DNA from: Streptomyces spiralis | Lineage (GTDB): Bacteria; Actinomycetota; Actinomycetes; Streptomycetales; Streptomycetaceae | DNA: 64,000 nt | Assembly: GCF_014654675.1 (NCBI RefSeq) | Contig: NZ_BNBC01000040.1 | Span: 1 to 64,000, forward strand | Direction of reading: 5' to 3' | Shown here: piece by piece, positions 17,265 to 26,164 of the stretch | Numbering within the stretch: the first letter of the stretch is position 1 | Layout: the number at the start of each line of letters is the position of its first letter | Position numbers and translations under genes: made by a program | Notes under the pieces: model-generated | What the model saw: the letters and a program-made list of their open reading frames with translations, nothing else | The model's database searches: none | Told to the model about the DNA's origin: nothing

Positions 17265-17996
17265 TTACGGGCTTTTGGTGGGTGGGCGCGGCTTGGTCAG
17301 CCGCTGGGTGATGCCGTTCTCCCGGCAGATGCGCTCGAAGAGCACCTCCACCGGCTGGGGGCGAGTATGCCGGCCGGTGAACTGCTTGCCGTTGTCCGTC
17401 AGCACCTCGAAGGGCACCCCGTAGCGGCGCATCGCGGCGGTGAAGGCCGAGCACACCGCGCGGGCACTGGGCACGGCCACGACGGAAGCGATCACGATGA
17501 ACCGGGAGTGGTCGTCGATGCCGGTGACCATCTTGCACTCCCGCCCGTCGGCCAGCGGAACCCCGCCGACCAGGTCCATCTGCCACAGGTGCATGGGCGC
17601 CTCACGCTGCCACCAGCGGTACTTGCGCGGATGCTGCTGTTCCTGGGCGCGGACCAGGCCGTTGCGGGACAGCACCCGGTGGACCGTGGCCCGTGACGGC
17701 GCCGACTCCATCCCGCGGCCGGCGAGTTCGTGGGCGATCCGGCGGGCACCCACCGCGGATGGCGGCGGCGCAGCTCGCAGATCTCGGCCTGTACCTCGGG
17801 GACAGGCGCGTGGGGCTGTTCCGGGGGCGTCGGGAGCGGTCCAGCAGACCGGGCATGCCCTCCTGCTCGAACCTCCTTCGCCAGCTGTGCAGGGTCTGAC
17901 GCGAGGTGCCGTACCGGGCGGCGACCTCACCGATCGGAAACCCGCCGAGCACCTCGCGGACGGCCCGGTAGCGGTACTTGTGCCACTGACGATCAC
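17265..17996 (-). pseudogene. IS481-family transposase, frameshifted and truncated at both ends
   Basis: Three frames must be joined: the HTH part (YRYRAVREVLGGFPIGEVAA), a middle EVQAEICELRRRHPRW, and the DDE part (WQMDLVGGVPLADG, VLTDNGKQFTGR). Frameshifts occur near 17800 and 17765. The C-terminus stops after RPPTKSP, before the third catalytic acid. The 5' end abuts the next IS481 copy at ~17996. Confidence 0.8.
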
Positions 17997-19009
17997 CGAT
18001 TACGCCTGGGCCGCGGTCTTCTGCTTGAGGCGTTCGTAGGGCGTCTGGCCGCCGAGGCCGCCGTGGGGGCGATGGTAGTTGTAGTAGTCCTCCCACTCGC
18101 GCAACTTGTCGTTGAAGACCTCGGCATCGTCGATGATGACGCCGTCGAGGAGCCGTAGAACTCCTCAGCGTCGATGCGGTGGGAGCGTTCGACTTTCCCG
18201 TTCAGCCGCGGTGTGCGGGGCTTGATGTACGTGTGGGCGATGCCCTTGTCGAGCACGTGCCAATGGAAGGCGGATTGGAATTCGGCGCCGCTATCGGTCT
18301 GGATGACCTCGACCTGAAACGGCAGGCGCTGCAGCACGTAGTCGAGGAACTGGATGGCGGTGGCCTGGTTGAGCGTCGGGTAGATCCGTAGGACGCGTAG
18401 GCGGGTGCAGTCGTCGATCGCGGTGAACTGGAAGTACTTGTTGCGGCCGCCGCGTCGGCCTTGGGGCATCGAGGCGAGCGGCTCGATGAACCCCACGTCG
18501 ATCTGCACCCGGTGCCCGGGCAGCTGCTTCTCGTACCGCTTCCATCTGCGGTCGTGGCGCTTGTAGCGCTGCGAGGCCGGCAGGCGGCCCATGTCCAGGC
18601 GATTCAGGATGCGCCAGACGCCCGACTTGCTGATGGTGACGTCGTGCTACCGCTTGAGGTACATGGCGATCTTCTCGGGGCCGAAGTGGTAGTTCTGCCG
18701 GAGGTAGATGATCTTCCCGACTATTTCGACGTGGGTCTCGTTCGGGGAGGTCTTCGGTGCCTTGGACCGGGTGCGCAGTCCCTCAACACCCTCGGCCTGG
18801 TAGCGGCGGTACCAGGTGTAGTACGCCTGCCGGCTGATCCCGAAGTACCGGCAGGACATTGCGACGTTCCACGGTGACCTTTTCGACGTGGCGTATGACG
18901 GCCAGGCGCCGCTTGGCCTCACGGTCAAGCGGCGGGGTGGTGGGAGTGGACTTCGGCATGTGGATCTCCGTAGTGATCGGAGACCCAGGTGTCAACGATG
19001 ATCGTCAGT
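17985..19009 (-). mobile_element. IS481-family insertion sequence (second copy)
   Basis: The internal 11-bp inverted repeat ACTGACGATCA (17985-17995) / TGATCGTCAGT (18999-19009) bounds a transposase gene of the right size. The right side continues to a possible IS481-style terminus (TGTCGGTCTAAAA on the minus strand, ending about 19021). The left end lies against, and may have replaced, the 5' end of the other IS481 remnant. Exact target duplication could not be defined. Confidence 0.6.
18000..18959 (-). pseudogene. IS481-family transposase with nonsense codon and two frameshifts
   Basis: From ATG 18959 the protein reads MPKSTPTTPPLDREAKRRLA, then (after a frameshift near 18870) CRYFGISRQAYYTWYRRYQA. 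A TAG follows MYLKR at ~18649, and the DDE core resumes (VQIDVGFIEPLASM, VIQTDSGAEFQSAFHW, KPRTPRLNGKVERSHRIDAEE). A second frameshift after EEFYG moves the C-terminus (KLREWEDYYNYHRPHGGLGG) to another frame. All three acidic catalytic segments are recognisable, so decay is recent but complete. A C-terminal piece of a related copy lies at 47765-47905. Confidence 0.82.
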
Positions 19010-19091
19010 TTTAGACCGACAATGGGAGACCCGACCGCCCGGCTCGGGACGCACACGAGCGGGCCGTACAGCCTCCCCCCGGTAGAGGCCC

Positions 19092-19200
19092 GAAACCCAT
19101 GATCGCGCGCAAGATGAAAGGGCACGTCACGGGCCATGCGAACCGAATGCGTCACCCGCGTCACGTGGCTTGTCGGACCGAAATCCAAGATCGCGCGAAA
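19092..19200. repeat. Pair of 21-bp imperfect direct repeats
   Basis: 19092-19112 and 19180-19200 agree at 18 of 21 positions, sharing GATCGCGCG and GAAAnCCA. They lie between the IS481 end and the CRISPR-like array. No gene is seen in 19022-19244. Confidence 0.4.
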
Positions 19201-19244
19201 CGAACACTATCGTTGCAGCTCACGGGGCCATCAGAGGTGGTAAG

Positions 19245-19420
19245 GTCCGAGCCCAACGCCCGACCCTGAGGGCATAGCAACAACGTGCCGAAGCACTCAG
19301 GCATGTTGTGGTTTTCGTCCGAGCCCAACGCCCGACCCTTGAGAGCATAGCAACGACCTCGCGACTCCTCCCTCCGCGCATTCGGCCGAGGCCAAGGCCC
19401 GATCACGAGGCCGTAGCAAC
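19245..19420 (+). CRISPR. Short CRISPR-like array: three repeats, two spacers
   Basis: Repeat 1 (19245-19281, 37 nt) and repeat 2 (19317-19354, 38 nt) are identical except for one inserted T and one G-to-A change. Repeat 3 (19384-19420, 37 nt) is a diverged copy that keeps the core CCGAG, GCCCGA, CGAGG and the end TAGCAAC. The unique segments between are 35 nt (19282-19316) and 29 nt (19355-19383). Repeat ends in ATAGCAAC, which resembles the 8-nt 5' handle of type I and III crRNAs; an internal GCCC...GGGC pairing could form a small stem. Repeat decay at one end is usual at the trailer. No cas gene is in the window, so this would be an orphan or relic array. It could instead be a non-CRISPR tandem repeat. 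Confidence 0.6.
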
Positions 19421-19559
19421 GGGGTCGGTGCAGGAGCGACCAGCTGCTTGGCCAAGCGCACGGCGGAGTCGCTTGCTGTTGTCTGCGGCGAATTTCACTC
19501 CGCCGCCGGAGGTTGCGCATGGGCTGTCTGCTCTACCGCGCCGCGGATGAGGCCGCGCT

Positions 19560-20008
19560 GCTCGCTCTCGCCGTGGGGTCAGGCCTTTCGCGGACAGGGA
19601 CAGCACCATCTCGTCGACGCCAGCGAGACGCTTCTGGCGCGCTTCTTGACCATCATCGGCTCGAAGGTCCGGCCCGGTCCCGGGGCACCTCGGTCTCGAC
19701 GGTGCCGATGTCGGTGGTCACGGTCTTGGCCCGGTGGCCGTTGCGGTAGTTCTCCCGCCGCCCGTCCTCGGCACGCTCGCCGTTCTCGTGGCCCAGGTGG
19801 TCGGTGATCTCGCCCTCCAGGGCGGACTCCAGCAGCTTCTTGGTCAGCTGCTGCAGCAGACCGCCCTCACCGGCCAGCTTCATCCCGCCGTCCTTCGCGC
19901 GGGCCACCAGCTGCTGGATCAGGGCGTCGTCCACGGGCACCTCCTGGGCCTGGGTGTCACTCCCCACGTCATTCATCAACTGTCGCTCGGGAGTTACACC
20001 AGTCACCG
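19560..20008 (-). pseudogene. IS256-family transposase, N-terminal part, frameshifted
   Basis: The start region reads DDALIQQLVARAKDGGMKLA, then KKLLESALEGEITDHLGHEN, NYRNGHRAKTVTTDIGTVETEVPRDRAG. These match IS256 (mutator-type) transposases. After PRDRAG a one-base loss and a second slip shift the frame before VDEMVLSLSAKGLT. Similarity ends at about 19565, so the DDE core is gone. The start may be GTG near 20008 or ATG near 19977. Confidence 0.75.
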
Positions 20009-20056
20009 TACAGACCCCCTCGCGGAAGAGGACGCATCGTGGAGTCGGCGGCCGGC

Positions 20057-21622
20057 TCACGAGGAGGCGGCCGCCGCCTCCTCGGCCGAGAGCCGAGGGC
20101 GCTCGATCCCTGCCGACTTCAACAAGGACCGCGCGGTCGTCGGATCGTCCGGTCGCCGCGTGTGCCAGTCGGTGACCGCTTGATACGCGGCGGCCACCTC
20201 CAGCAGCCGGTCCTCCTCGTACGGTTGGCCGCCCAGGATCGTCCCGACGGGCACCCCCTCCGCGTCGAAGCCGATGGGGAAGGCGATCTCGGGTAGGCCG
20301 AGGATGTCGAACGGCACCGGACCGGTCTGCAACAGAACGTCGCAGCGGCCCATGACGACGTCCAGGACCTCGCGCAGCAGATGGTTCTTGGCACGCTGGG
20401 CCGTGATCCACTCGTCGCCGGAGAGCATCAGGCCCTGAAGCCAGCTCAGCAGCGACACACCGAATTTTGTCGGGTCGGTGCGCAACCAGTGCCGGAACGG
20501 CTCAGTGCGTTCGGCGAGTCGCGCGGCGTTGAACGTGCCGGTCAGCAGGGTCCAGTCGTCGGGATACGTGATGTCCACGAGCGTGACGCCCGGGATCGCG
20601 TCGAGCCGGCCCAGCAGGGCGGTGCGCAGGGCCTTCTGCGCGGCCAGGAAGTCGGACGGTACACCGATCCGGGTGGCCCGGCGCATCCGGACCGCCCCGC
20701 CGCGCGACACGACGGGCGTCGCGGCCCGGACGAGATCGGGCACCGCGGGAAGTCCCAGCGTGCGCGGGTCGCGCAGGTCGGGACCGGCCATGACCTGGAG
20801 CATGAGGGCCGCGTCCATGGCGTCGCGGGCGAGCGGACCGGAGTGGTCACGTGTGAAGGAGAGCGGGATGACACCGTGGATGGAGACCCGGCCCATGGTC
20901 GGCTTCAACCCGGTCAGGTTCTGCTGGTTGGAGGGCAGCACGATGGAGCCACCGGTCTGGGTTCCGATCGAGGAGGCCGCCATGCGCGCGGCCACCGAGC
21001 AGGCGGGACCCGTCGAGGAGCCGCCCGGGTCGACGCTCGGGTCCTGGGGCGTCCAGGCGTTGACCGTGGTCACGGTCCCGTTGGGCTTCGTGGCCCGAGT
21101 GGTGGCGAGCGGCCCCATCTGCCCCTTGCCCAGCACGATCCCGCCGGCCGCCTTCAGCCGGGCGACGGCGGTGGCGTCCTCGTTCGGGACGAAGTCCTCG
21201 AAGATGAGGGAGTTGCAGCGCGTCGGTACGTCCTGGGTGAAGTAGTTGTCCTTGATGCAGAGGGGGATGCCGCGCAGTACTCCGCGCGCTCCCTGGCCAC
21301 GGTCCGACTTCCGTGCCGCCACGAGCGCCGCCTCGCCGGTCACCTCCGCATACGCCTGATACGTGCCGTCGTACCGCTCGATCCGGTCAAGGTACGCCTC
21401 CGTGAGGGTGGTCGAGGTGAGCTTTCCGCGCCGCATCAGCACGACGGCCTCGGCGAGGGTGGCCTCGGAGGGGTCGTCCAGGGCTGCCTGGCGTACGTCG
21501 ATGTCCGGCACGCGGGGTGCCGACGTCGACGCGCTCGCGGGGGTCGCCATCGGCAGGGCGACGCCGCTCGCTACCGCCGCCGAACTCGCCAAAAACACAC
21601 GTCGGTTGAGAGATCTGCTCAT
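20057..21622 (-). CDS. Tat-exported amidase-signature hydrolase
   Basis: 521 residues from ATG 21622, chosen because the Tat signal MSRSLNRRVFLASSAAVA starts there and the upstream gene's stop overlaps it. The mature enzyme has the amidase triad segments LCIKDNYF (catalytic Lys), DPGGSSTGPA (cis-Ser) and GTQTGGSIVLPS (nucleophile). Several secreted Streptomyces amidases have this build. Export in folded form and cell-wall or extracellular action are inferred from the twin-arginine signal. Coupled by overlap to a small gene (21622-21945). Confidence 0.88.
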   Translation of the reverse strand: MSRSLNRRVFLASSAAVASGVALPMATPASASTSAPRVPDIDVRQAALDDPSEATLAEAVVLMRRGKLTSTTLTEAYLDRIERYDGTYQAYAEVTGEAALVAARKSDRGQGARGVLRGIPLCIKDNYFTQDVPTRCNSLIFEDFVPNEDATAVARLKAAGGIVLGKGQMGPLATTRATKPNGTVTTVNAWTPQDPSVDPGGSSTGPACSVAARMAASSIGTQTGGSIVLPSNQQNLTGLKPTMGRVSIHGVIPLSFTRDHSGPLARDAMDAALMLQVMAGPDLRDPRTLGLPAVPDLVRAATPVVSRGGAVRMRRATRIGVPSDFLAAQKALRTALLGRLDAIPGVTLVDITYPDDWTLLTGTFNAARLAERTEPFRHWLRTDPTKFGVSLLSWLQGLMLSGDEWITAQRAKNHLLREVLDVVMGRCDVLLQTGPVPFDILGLPEIAFPIGFDAEGVPVGTILGGQPYEEDRLLEVAAAYQAVTDWHTRRPDDPTTARSLLKSAGIERPRLSAEEAAAASS

Positions 21623-21945
21623 CAGGCGTCCGCCTTCCCCGTCCACGCCTCCGTGATGGAGGGGTACATGAGAGGAGGCGAAGCCTGTTGTGCGTCGGCG
21701 GGAGTCTCTGCGGGCGGAGCCCACCCGGATATCGCTCCCGGCGTGGATGCCACGAACGACCTCAGGGAGACGACCACTTGGCTCCTCGTGGGCACACCGG
21801 TGTCGGCGTCGAACACTTCCGGCAGCAGGGAGAGATCGAAACCCGCCAAGGCAAGGCGAGTCATTACGTACGCGTCCAGTTGCTCGGCGGTGGGCTCGCT
21901 CAAGAAGGCCTCCATGATCGGAAGACGGGGCACGTGGGACTTCAT
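21622..21945 (-). CDS. Small protein translationally coupled to the amidase, unknown
   Basis: About 107 residues from the ATG at 21945 (MKSHVPRLPIMEAFLSEPTA); a longer start in the same frame cannot be excluded because no clear ribosome site marks this one. The stop overlaps the amidase ATG. Composition is protein-like (EQLDAYVMTRLALAGFDLSL, QVVVSLRSFVASTPGAISGW), with no signal peptide or known domain recognised. The coupling suggests a partner or chaperone for the Tat amidase. Confidence 0.55.
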   Translation of the reverse strand: MKSHVPRLPIMEAFLSEPTAEQLDAYVMTRLALAGFDLSLLPEVFDADTGVPTRSQVVVSLRSFVASTPGAISGWAPPAETPADAQQASPPLMYPSITEAWTGKADA

Positions 21946-22047
21946 CACCCGGACGTGAAACTCCCATTGCGGCCGTGCTTCACTGGAGTTACCGCACCAA
22001 GCTCCGCCGAGACCTGCCACCGGATTGTCGCGCGTGGGCCCGTGACT

Positions 22048-22275
22048 GAGACGCCTCGGGCTGCTCGTGCGGACGTTCTGAGCCGCCCCGAGTTCGACAG
22101 GGATCCCTGGCGAGGCAGCCCGCGGTGGGAGACCGGCCTGGGCGGGACAGGCAAATCCCGCCTCGTCGCCGAGGTCCTGCACCGCCTCACCACAGACCCC
22201 GGCAACCAGCGGCCGTGGAGCGGAGGCTTCCTCGCCGACCACCCCAGCCACACCAACTACCAGGTCGGGCGACGA
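22048..22275 (+). pseudogene. P-loop NTPase fragment
   Basis: A frame with RPEFDRDPWRGSPRWETGLGGTGKSRLVAEVLHRL carries a Walker A (GLGGTGKS) in the style of NB-ARC/AAA regulators, then LADHPSHTNYQV. No start, Walker B or continuation is present; both ends run into other sequence. It is a leftover of a larger signalling ATPase gene. Confidence 0.5.
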
Positions 22276-22430
22276 GCCGGTCACGGACGACGAGGCAGTT
22301 ATCCGTCGTCGCGGAAGAGTCGGGTCAGGCCACTTGGATGGAAGCAGAGTCTGGTTGGGGCAAGCCCTCGACCCAATTCGCGTGAGCCGGTAGCCGGGCT
22401 GGCCACGCCGGGCGGAGGGGGGCGAGGCGC

Positions 22431-22723
22431 TTGACCCCGGATCTTGGACACCCGAGACACTTGGATCTTGAGTTCAAGAGAACGGATGTCCCGTGGTCAT
22501 GAAGCACTATCCGCCGGAGTTCAAGGCGGACGCGGTCGCGTTGTACGAGTCGCGGCCGGAGACGACGATCAGGTCGGTCGCCGCTGATCTGGGGGTGAAC
22601 CCGGAGACGTTGCGGAACTGGGTCCGGGCGGCCGGAGCGAGCCGGCCACGGGGACGCCGGGCGGAGGCGCCTGCCGAGCCGCCCACGCCGCTGGAGGCGG
22701 AGAACGCGGCCCTGCGCAAGAAG
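22431..22723 (+). mobile_element. IS3-family element, 5' fragment with OrfA
   Basis: Begins near TGACCCCGGATCTTGGACA, an IS3-like terminus. OrfA starts at ATG 22499 and reads KHYPPEFKADAVALYESRPE and AADLGVNPETLRNWVRAAG, the IS3 HTH, ending in the start of the leucine zipper (LEAENAALRKK). It is cut at about 22723 by a different element, so OrfB is missing. Confidence 0.75.
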
Positions 22724-23178
22724 GCAACGGCCGCAAGCGGCACCTGGTCGTGGACACCAAGGGCCTGCCGCTGTTCGTCATGGTCACCCCGGCCGACATG
22801 ACCGACCGCAACGCGGCCAAGGAAGTGCTGTTCCGGCTGCGGCTGATGCACCCCGAGTTCACTATCGTCTGGGCAGACCCCGCTTATGCCGGACAGCTCG
22901 TGACCTGGGCGAAGACTTACCTGAACCTGACGCTCAAGACCGTCAGCCGCCTCAAGGACGCCTCCGGGTTCGTCGTGCTGCCCCGGCGCTGGGTCGTCGA
23001 ACGCTCCCACGCCTGGGTCATGCACGCCTGCCGGCACGCACGCGACTACGAACGGCTCATCCAGCACTCGGAATCACCCATCACCTGGGCGGCCATCACC
23101 CTGATGACCAGGCGGATCACCCGGCGATCCTCCCGCAGGAACGGACAATCCGCCTCCCGCGAAGCTAGCCGGGACTGA
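22724..23178 (+). pseudogene. IS5-family transposase, C-terminal half
   Basis: Reads GRKRHLVVDTKGLPLFVMVT, then VWADPAYAGQLVTWA and RRWVVERSHAWVMHACRHARDYE, which are the middle and C-terminal DDE regions of IS5 transposases (the VERSHAW segment includes the catalytic Glu). The N-terminal third is missing and the junction to the IS3 piece is in the middle of an Ala/Lys-rich stretch, so two IS remnants have been joined directly. Confidence 0.78.
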
Positions 23179-23188
23179 TCATTTCCAT

Positions 23189-23226
23189 GGGCAGGAGCAT
23201 CACCTCCGCTCTGCCGCGGCCCGGGA
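23189..23226. repeat. 38-bp direct repeat, left copy
   Basis: Matches 24315-24352 with four mismatches (shared GGGCAGGAGCATCACCTC, CTGCCGCGGC and CGGGA). The two copies bracket the MqnA-like gene. Confidence 0.65.
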
Positions 23227-23430
23227 CGCCAACTGTCCCACCGCTGGCCACGGACTGTTTGCGGCGTCACCTGTCCGGAACGCCCCCTCCCCCAGGAATG
23301 CCACGATCAGGCGGGCGTCGCCCTGCCCACAGCGCTGCGGCCCTCGGCCACACGACGGTCCAGCACGTGCGGGGCACTGGCAGCCGGGGGGCAGGAAGAC
23401 GGCCGCGGGGCGTTCAGAGCGGGACTTAAG

Positions 23431-24285
23431 ATGATCTGCATGACGTCCTCCAGCCAGATCCGTCAACCGACGAGGCGACCGCGGGTCGGGCGCAGTGCAT
23501 TCCTGACATGCACCCCCCTGTACTGGGGCTTGGCGCGGAGCACCGCCCTGTTGGACATCGACCTTGTCCAGGACACACCCGACCGGCTGACGGGACGGTT
23601 GCTCTCCGGCGACCTGGACGTCACCTCGATCTCATTGGTCGAGTATCTGCGGCACAGCGATGACCTCGTGATGCTGCCCGACATCGCCGTCGGAAGTGAC
23701 GGGCCGATCCAGTCCTGCGCGATCGTCACGAAAGTGCCGCTGAGCGCGCTGGATTGCCGCACGGTCGCACTCGCAACGACCAGTCCCACCTCCGCACAGA
23801 TGGCCCGGCTGCTGTTGGAGCAGCACTACGGGGTCACTCCGAGGTATGTGACGCGGCCGCCTGATCTTGAGGTCATGCTGGATTCTGCCGATGCCGCCGT
23901 TGTGACCGGGGACGCCGCCCTGGCGGCGACGATGAACCGGCCCGTCTCTCCCGGTGTTCGGGCGTACGACCTGGGTGAGCTGTGGAGACGCTGGTCAGGG
24001 CTGCCTTTCGTACTGGCCGTGTGGGCGGTACGGAAGGAGACAGCGGGGCGGCAGCCGGACATCGTCGGCATGGTGCACCGCAGTCTGCTGGCCGCGCGCG
24101 GCCTCGCGCGGAGTGAGTCCCGCGAGCTTGCCGACCGGGCGGCCGTCTGGGAGCCCTTCACCGCCCCGATGCTGCAGGACTTCTTCACCCGGACTCTCGC
24201 CTTCTCCCTCGGGAAGCGCGAACGGCTGGGGCTGAGCGAATTCGCGCGCCGTTCGGGATATGTCACGGCTACTCTCCCCTCTTAG
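23431..24285 (+). CDS. MqnA-family protein (chorismate dehydratase-like)
   Basis: 284 residues, the normal MqnA length. Family segments: FLTCTPLYWGLAR, DTPDRLTGRLLSGDLDVTSI, DIAVGSDGPIQSCAIVTKVP and DAAVVTGDAAL, all in the order seen in MqnA/MqnD periplasmic-binding-like enzymes. MqnA makes 3-enolpyruvylbenzoate from chorismate, the first step of futalosine menaquinone synthesis. No other mqn gene is near. Streptomyces normally keep mqnA elsewhere, so this may be a second, diverged copy. Start uncertain (23431 or 23440). The flanking 38-bp repeats suggest the segment arrived or duplicated as a unit. Confidence 0.75.
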   Translation: MICMTSSSQIRQPTRRPRVGRSAFLTCTPLYWGLARSTALLDIDLVQDTPDRLTGRLLSGDLDVTSISLVEYLRHSDDLVMLPDIAVGSDGPIQSCAIVTKVPLSALDCRTVALATTSPTSAQMARLLLEQHYGVTPRYVTRPPDLEVMLDSADAAVVTGDAALAATMNRPVSPGVRAYDLGELWRRWSGLPFVLAVWAVRKETAGRQPDIVGMVHRSLLAARGLARSESRELADRAAVWEPFTAPMLQDFFTRTLAFSLGKRERLGLSEFARRSGYVTATLPS

Positions 24286-24669
24286 CTCAGCCTGGGCCTC
24301 GGAAAGCATTCCAAGGGCAGGAGCATCACCTCGGCCCTGCCGCGGCACGGGAGACCGAGGCAGGGCGTCAACTGCTGGAGCGGGTGGCCCCCGGCCATGT
24401 CGAGACCGTATGACAAGCGGTCTTCGACGCTTGACGCCCGATCAAGTGCGCCAGTTCGCGGAGGTCGGCGAGGCGATCAACATCTGCCGACATTCACATA
24501 TCTGCCGTCGCCGTGGACCTCTGACGTCGTGCAGCTTCATTGGACACCAGTATCACCACGTGTCGCCGGGGAAGATGTGCCGACGGCAGGGCGGGAAACG
24601 CAGCCACATCGTCTGCCGGACAGTCGGCGTGGTGAAGTGAGGGGCTCCTCGGAAGGGGGACTTGGTGTC
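24286..24669. other. Gene-free stretch with the right copy of the 38-bp repeat
   Basis: Holds the right copy of the 38-bp direct repeat (24315-24352). No frame has convincing protein character. Confidence 0.5.
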
Positions 24670-24735
24670 CAGGTGTGTCCCTTCGGCGGCCTCAGCCCCT
24701 GGCCTGCCTCGTCCTCGAAGCAGATGTGGATGGCG
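24670..24735 (-). pseudogene. IS630-type transposase scrap
   Basis: One minus frame reads IHICFEDEAGQGLRPPKGHTW, the segment around the second catalytic acid of IS630/Tc1-like transposases, then loses sense. Too short to define an element. Confidence 0.45.
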
Positions 24736-24927
24736 TCCCTTGACGTGTGACATGCTCGACCAGCTCATGCGGGACGTCGGGCGTGGCACGATACGGGACC
24801 GAGCGAGGCTCCTCGGACGAAGCTGGTGCGTAGAGAACACCACCGCAACGACCAGGAGCCTCGCCTCGTCACACCACCCCGCTGACCTGCACCATCACCC
24901 GTGCAGGGCAGGATGAAAACGGTTCAC

Positions 24928-26109
24928 TCAGAGCGTCGGCAGGCCGAGCGCGATGATGGTGGACGACAGTCCTTGCCAGGTGCGTACGTCCCAATCGGTG
25001 ATTTGCTGCCAGCGCTGCAGGCGGTACTTCACGGTGTTCGGATGCACGTGCAGGACGCGGGCGGTCGCGGTGAGTGAGAAGCCGTTCTCGGCGAACTTGA
25101 GCACTGTCTCTGCCAGGTCAGGGTGTTGTTGCGCGGCCTGTCGGCGCGGCTCGAGCAGCACCGCGAAGCGCTGTGCGGTGGGCGCCAAGGTGGCGAGCAG
25201 CCAGTGGTCGGCAAAGGATTTCACCTGTCCCGGATCCGCTAGCGACAGCGCCGCTCTCGCGTCCGCCATGCTCATCGCGGCGCCGGCGAGCCCGGTCCGC
25301 GGCAGGCCGATGCCGAAGCTCGCATCAGGGTTCTGCCGCTGGGCCGCTTCGACCACGGCCTGCGACGAGATGCCCTGGACCAGGGCGATCATGAGGTTGC
25401 CGCGGGTCGCGCAGCGCAGCGTGCCCGGCCATCGGTGGTGCCGCAGATCCATCATGCGCTCGTCGGGCCAGTCCTCGGCCGGTGAGCACAGCGCCTGGAA
25501 CTCGCCGGCCGGGTCGAAGGTGAGGGCGGCAGCCAGTTGCTCGAGGTCGACACCTGCGGGCGCGGCGGAGGCAAGGCCGTCGAGGAACTGGTGGGTCAGC
25601 CGCAGGAGCGTGGCATCGGCGGCGCGGACGGCGACGCCGTACGCCTCGGCGGCCGCGCTGCTGGAATGCTGCACCCACGTCCAGACCATCCCGACGATCG
25701 AGACGAGTTGCGCGCCGGCCCGGGTGTCGTGCGACTGCGCGCGGGCGAGCAGTACGTTCCACATCTCGCGATAGCCGACGTGGTAGGCCTCGACGAGGGC
25801 GTGCAGCGGCAAGCCGGTGGCCGCGCGTTCGGCTCCGAGGGCAAGCGCGGCCTCGACCTCTTCGCGGGTGGGCGAGCGGCGTGCGGCCAAGCCGGTCAGC
25901 AGTCCCTGGTAGTGGCGGGTGACGTCGCGTTCCTGCTGCTCGCGGTCCACGATCTGATAGCTCGGGACCTCGAGCCGTATGCGGTTCACGATCTTCGGGA
26001 TCACCGTGGGCAGTTCTGCGGCGAGTGATTCGCAGAGTTCGACGACGGGCTGCCACACCGCGTCGGTGTCGGCCTGCGCCCCGCCCCCTTCGGTCACGGA
26101 CTCCACCAT
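24928..26109 (-). CDS. PucR/CdaR-type transcriptional regulator
   Basis: 393 residues. The N-terminal part (to ~150) is the helical RsbRD/PucR sensor region, the centre a GGDEF-like fold, and the C-terminus the PucR HTH (residues ~335-385: FAENGFSLTATARVLHVHPN, NTVKYRLQRWQQITDWDV). PucR-type proteins usually activate nitrogen or amino-acid catabolic genes. No clear target is adjacent: the upstream neighbour is a broken beta-propeller gene. GTG or ATG use at 26109 is uncertain. Confidence 0.85.
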   Translation of the reverse strand: MVESVTEGGGAQADTDAVWQPVVELCESLAAELPTVIPKIVNRIRLEVPSYQIVDREQQERDVTRHYQGLLTGLAARRSPTREEVEAALALGAERAATGLPLHALVEAYHVGYREMWNVLLARAQSHDTRAGAQLVSIVGMVWTWVQHSSSAAAEAYGVAVRAADATLLRLTHQFLDGLASAAPAGVDLEQLAAALTFDPAGEFQALCSPAEDWPDERMMDLRHHRWPGTLRCATRGNLMIALVQGISSQAVVEAAQRQNPDASFGIGLPRTGLAGAAMSMADARAALSLADPGQVKSFADHWLLATLAPTAQRFAVLLEPRRQAAQQHPDLAETVLKFAENGFSLTATARVLHVHPNTVKYRLQRWQQITDWDVRTWQGLSSTIIALGLPTL

Positions 26110-26164
26110 CGCCCCTCCCGATGTGGCGCGCCAACGCGGGCGGGCCTAGTCGGTGACCTTGAGT

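Noticed and set aside
19092..19200. Imperfect 21-bp repeats considered as further CRISPR repeats
   Set aside because: They do not match the 37-nt repeat unit and their 88-bp spacing differs from the array period.
19653..20411. 252-codon frame running from the amidase 3' end through the IS256 N-terminus
   Set aside because: The first half is an antisense or shifted reading of the amidase; only the part from about 20008 downwards is IS256 transposase.
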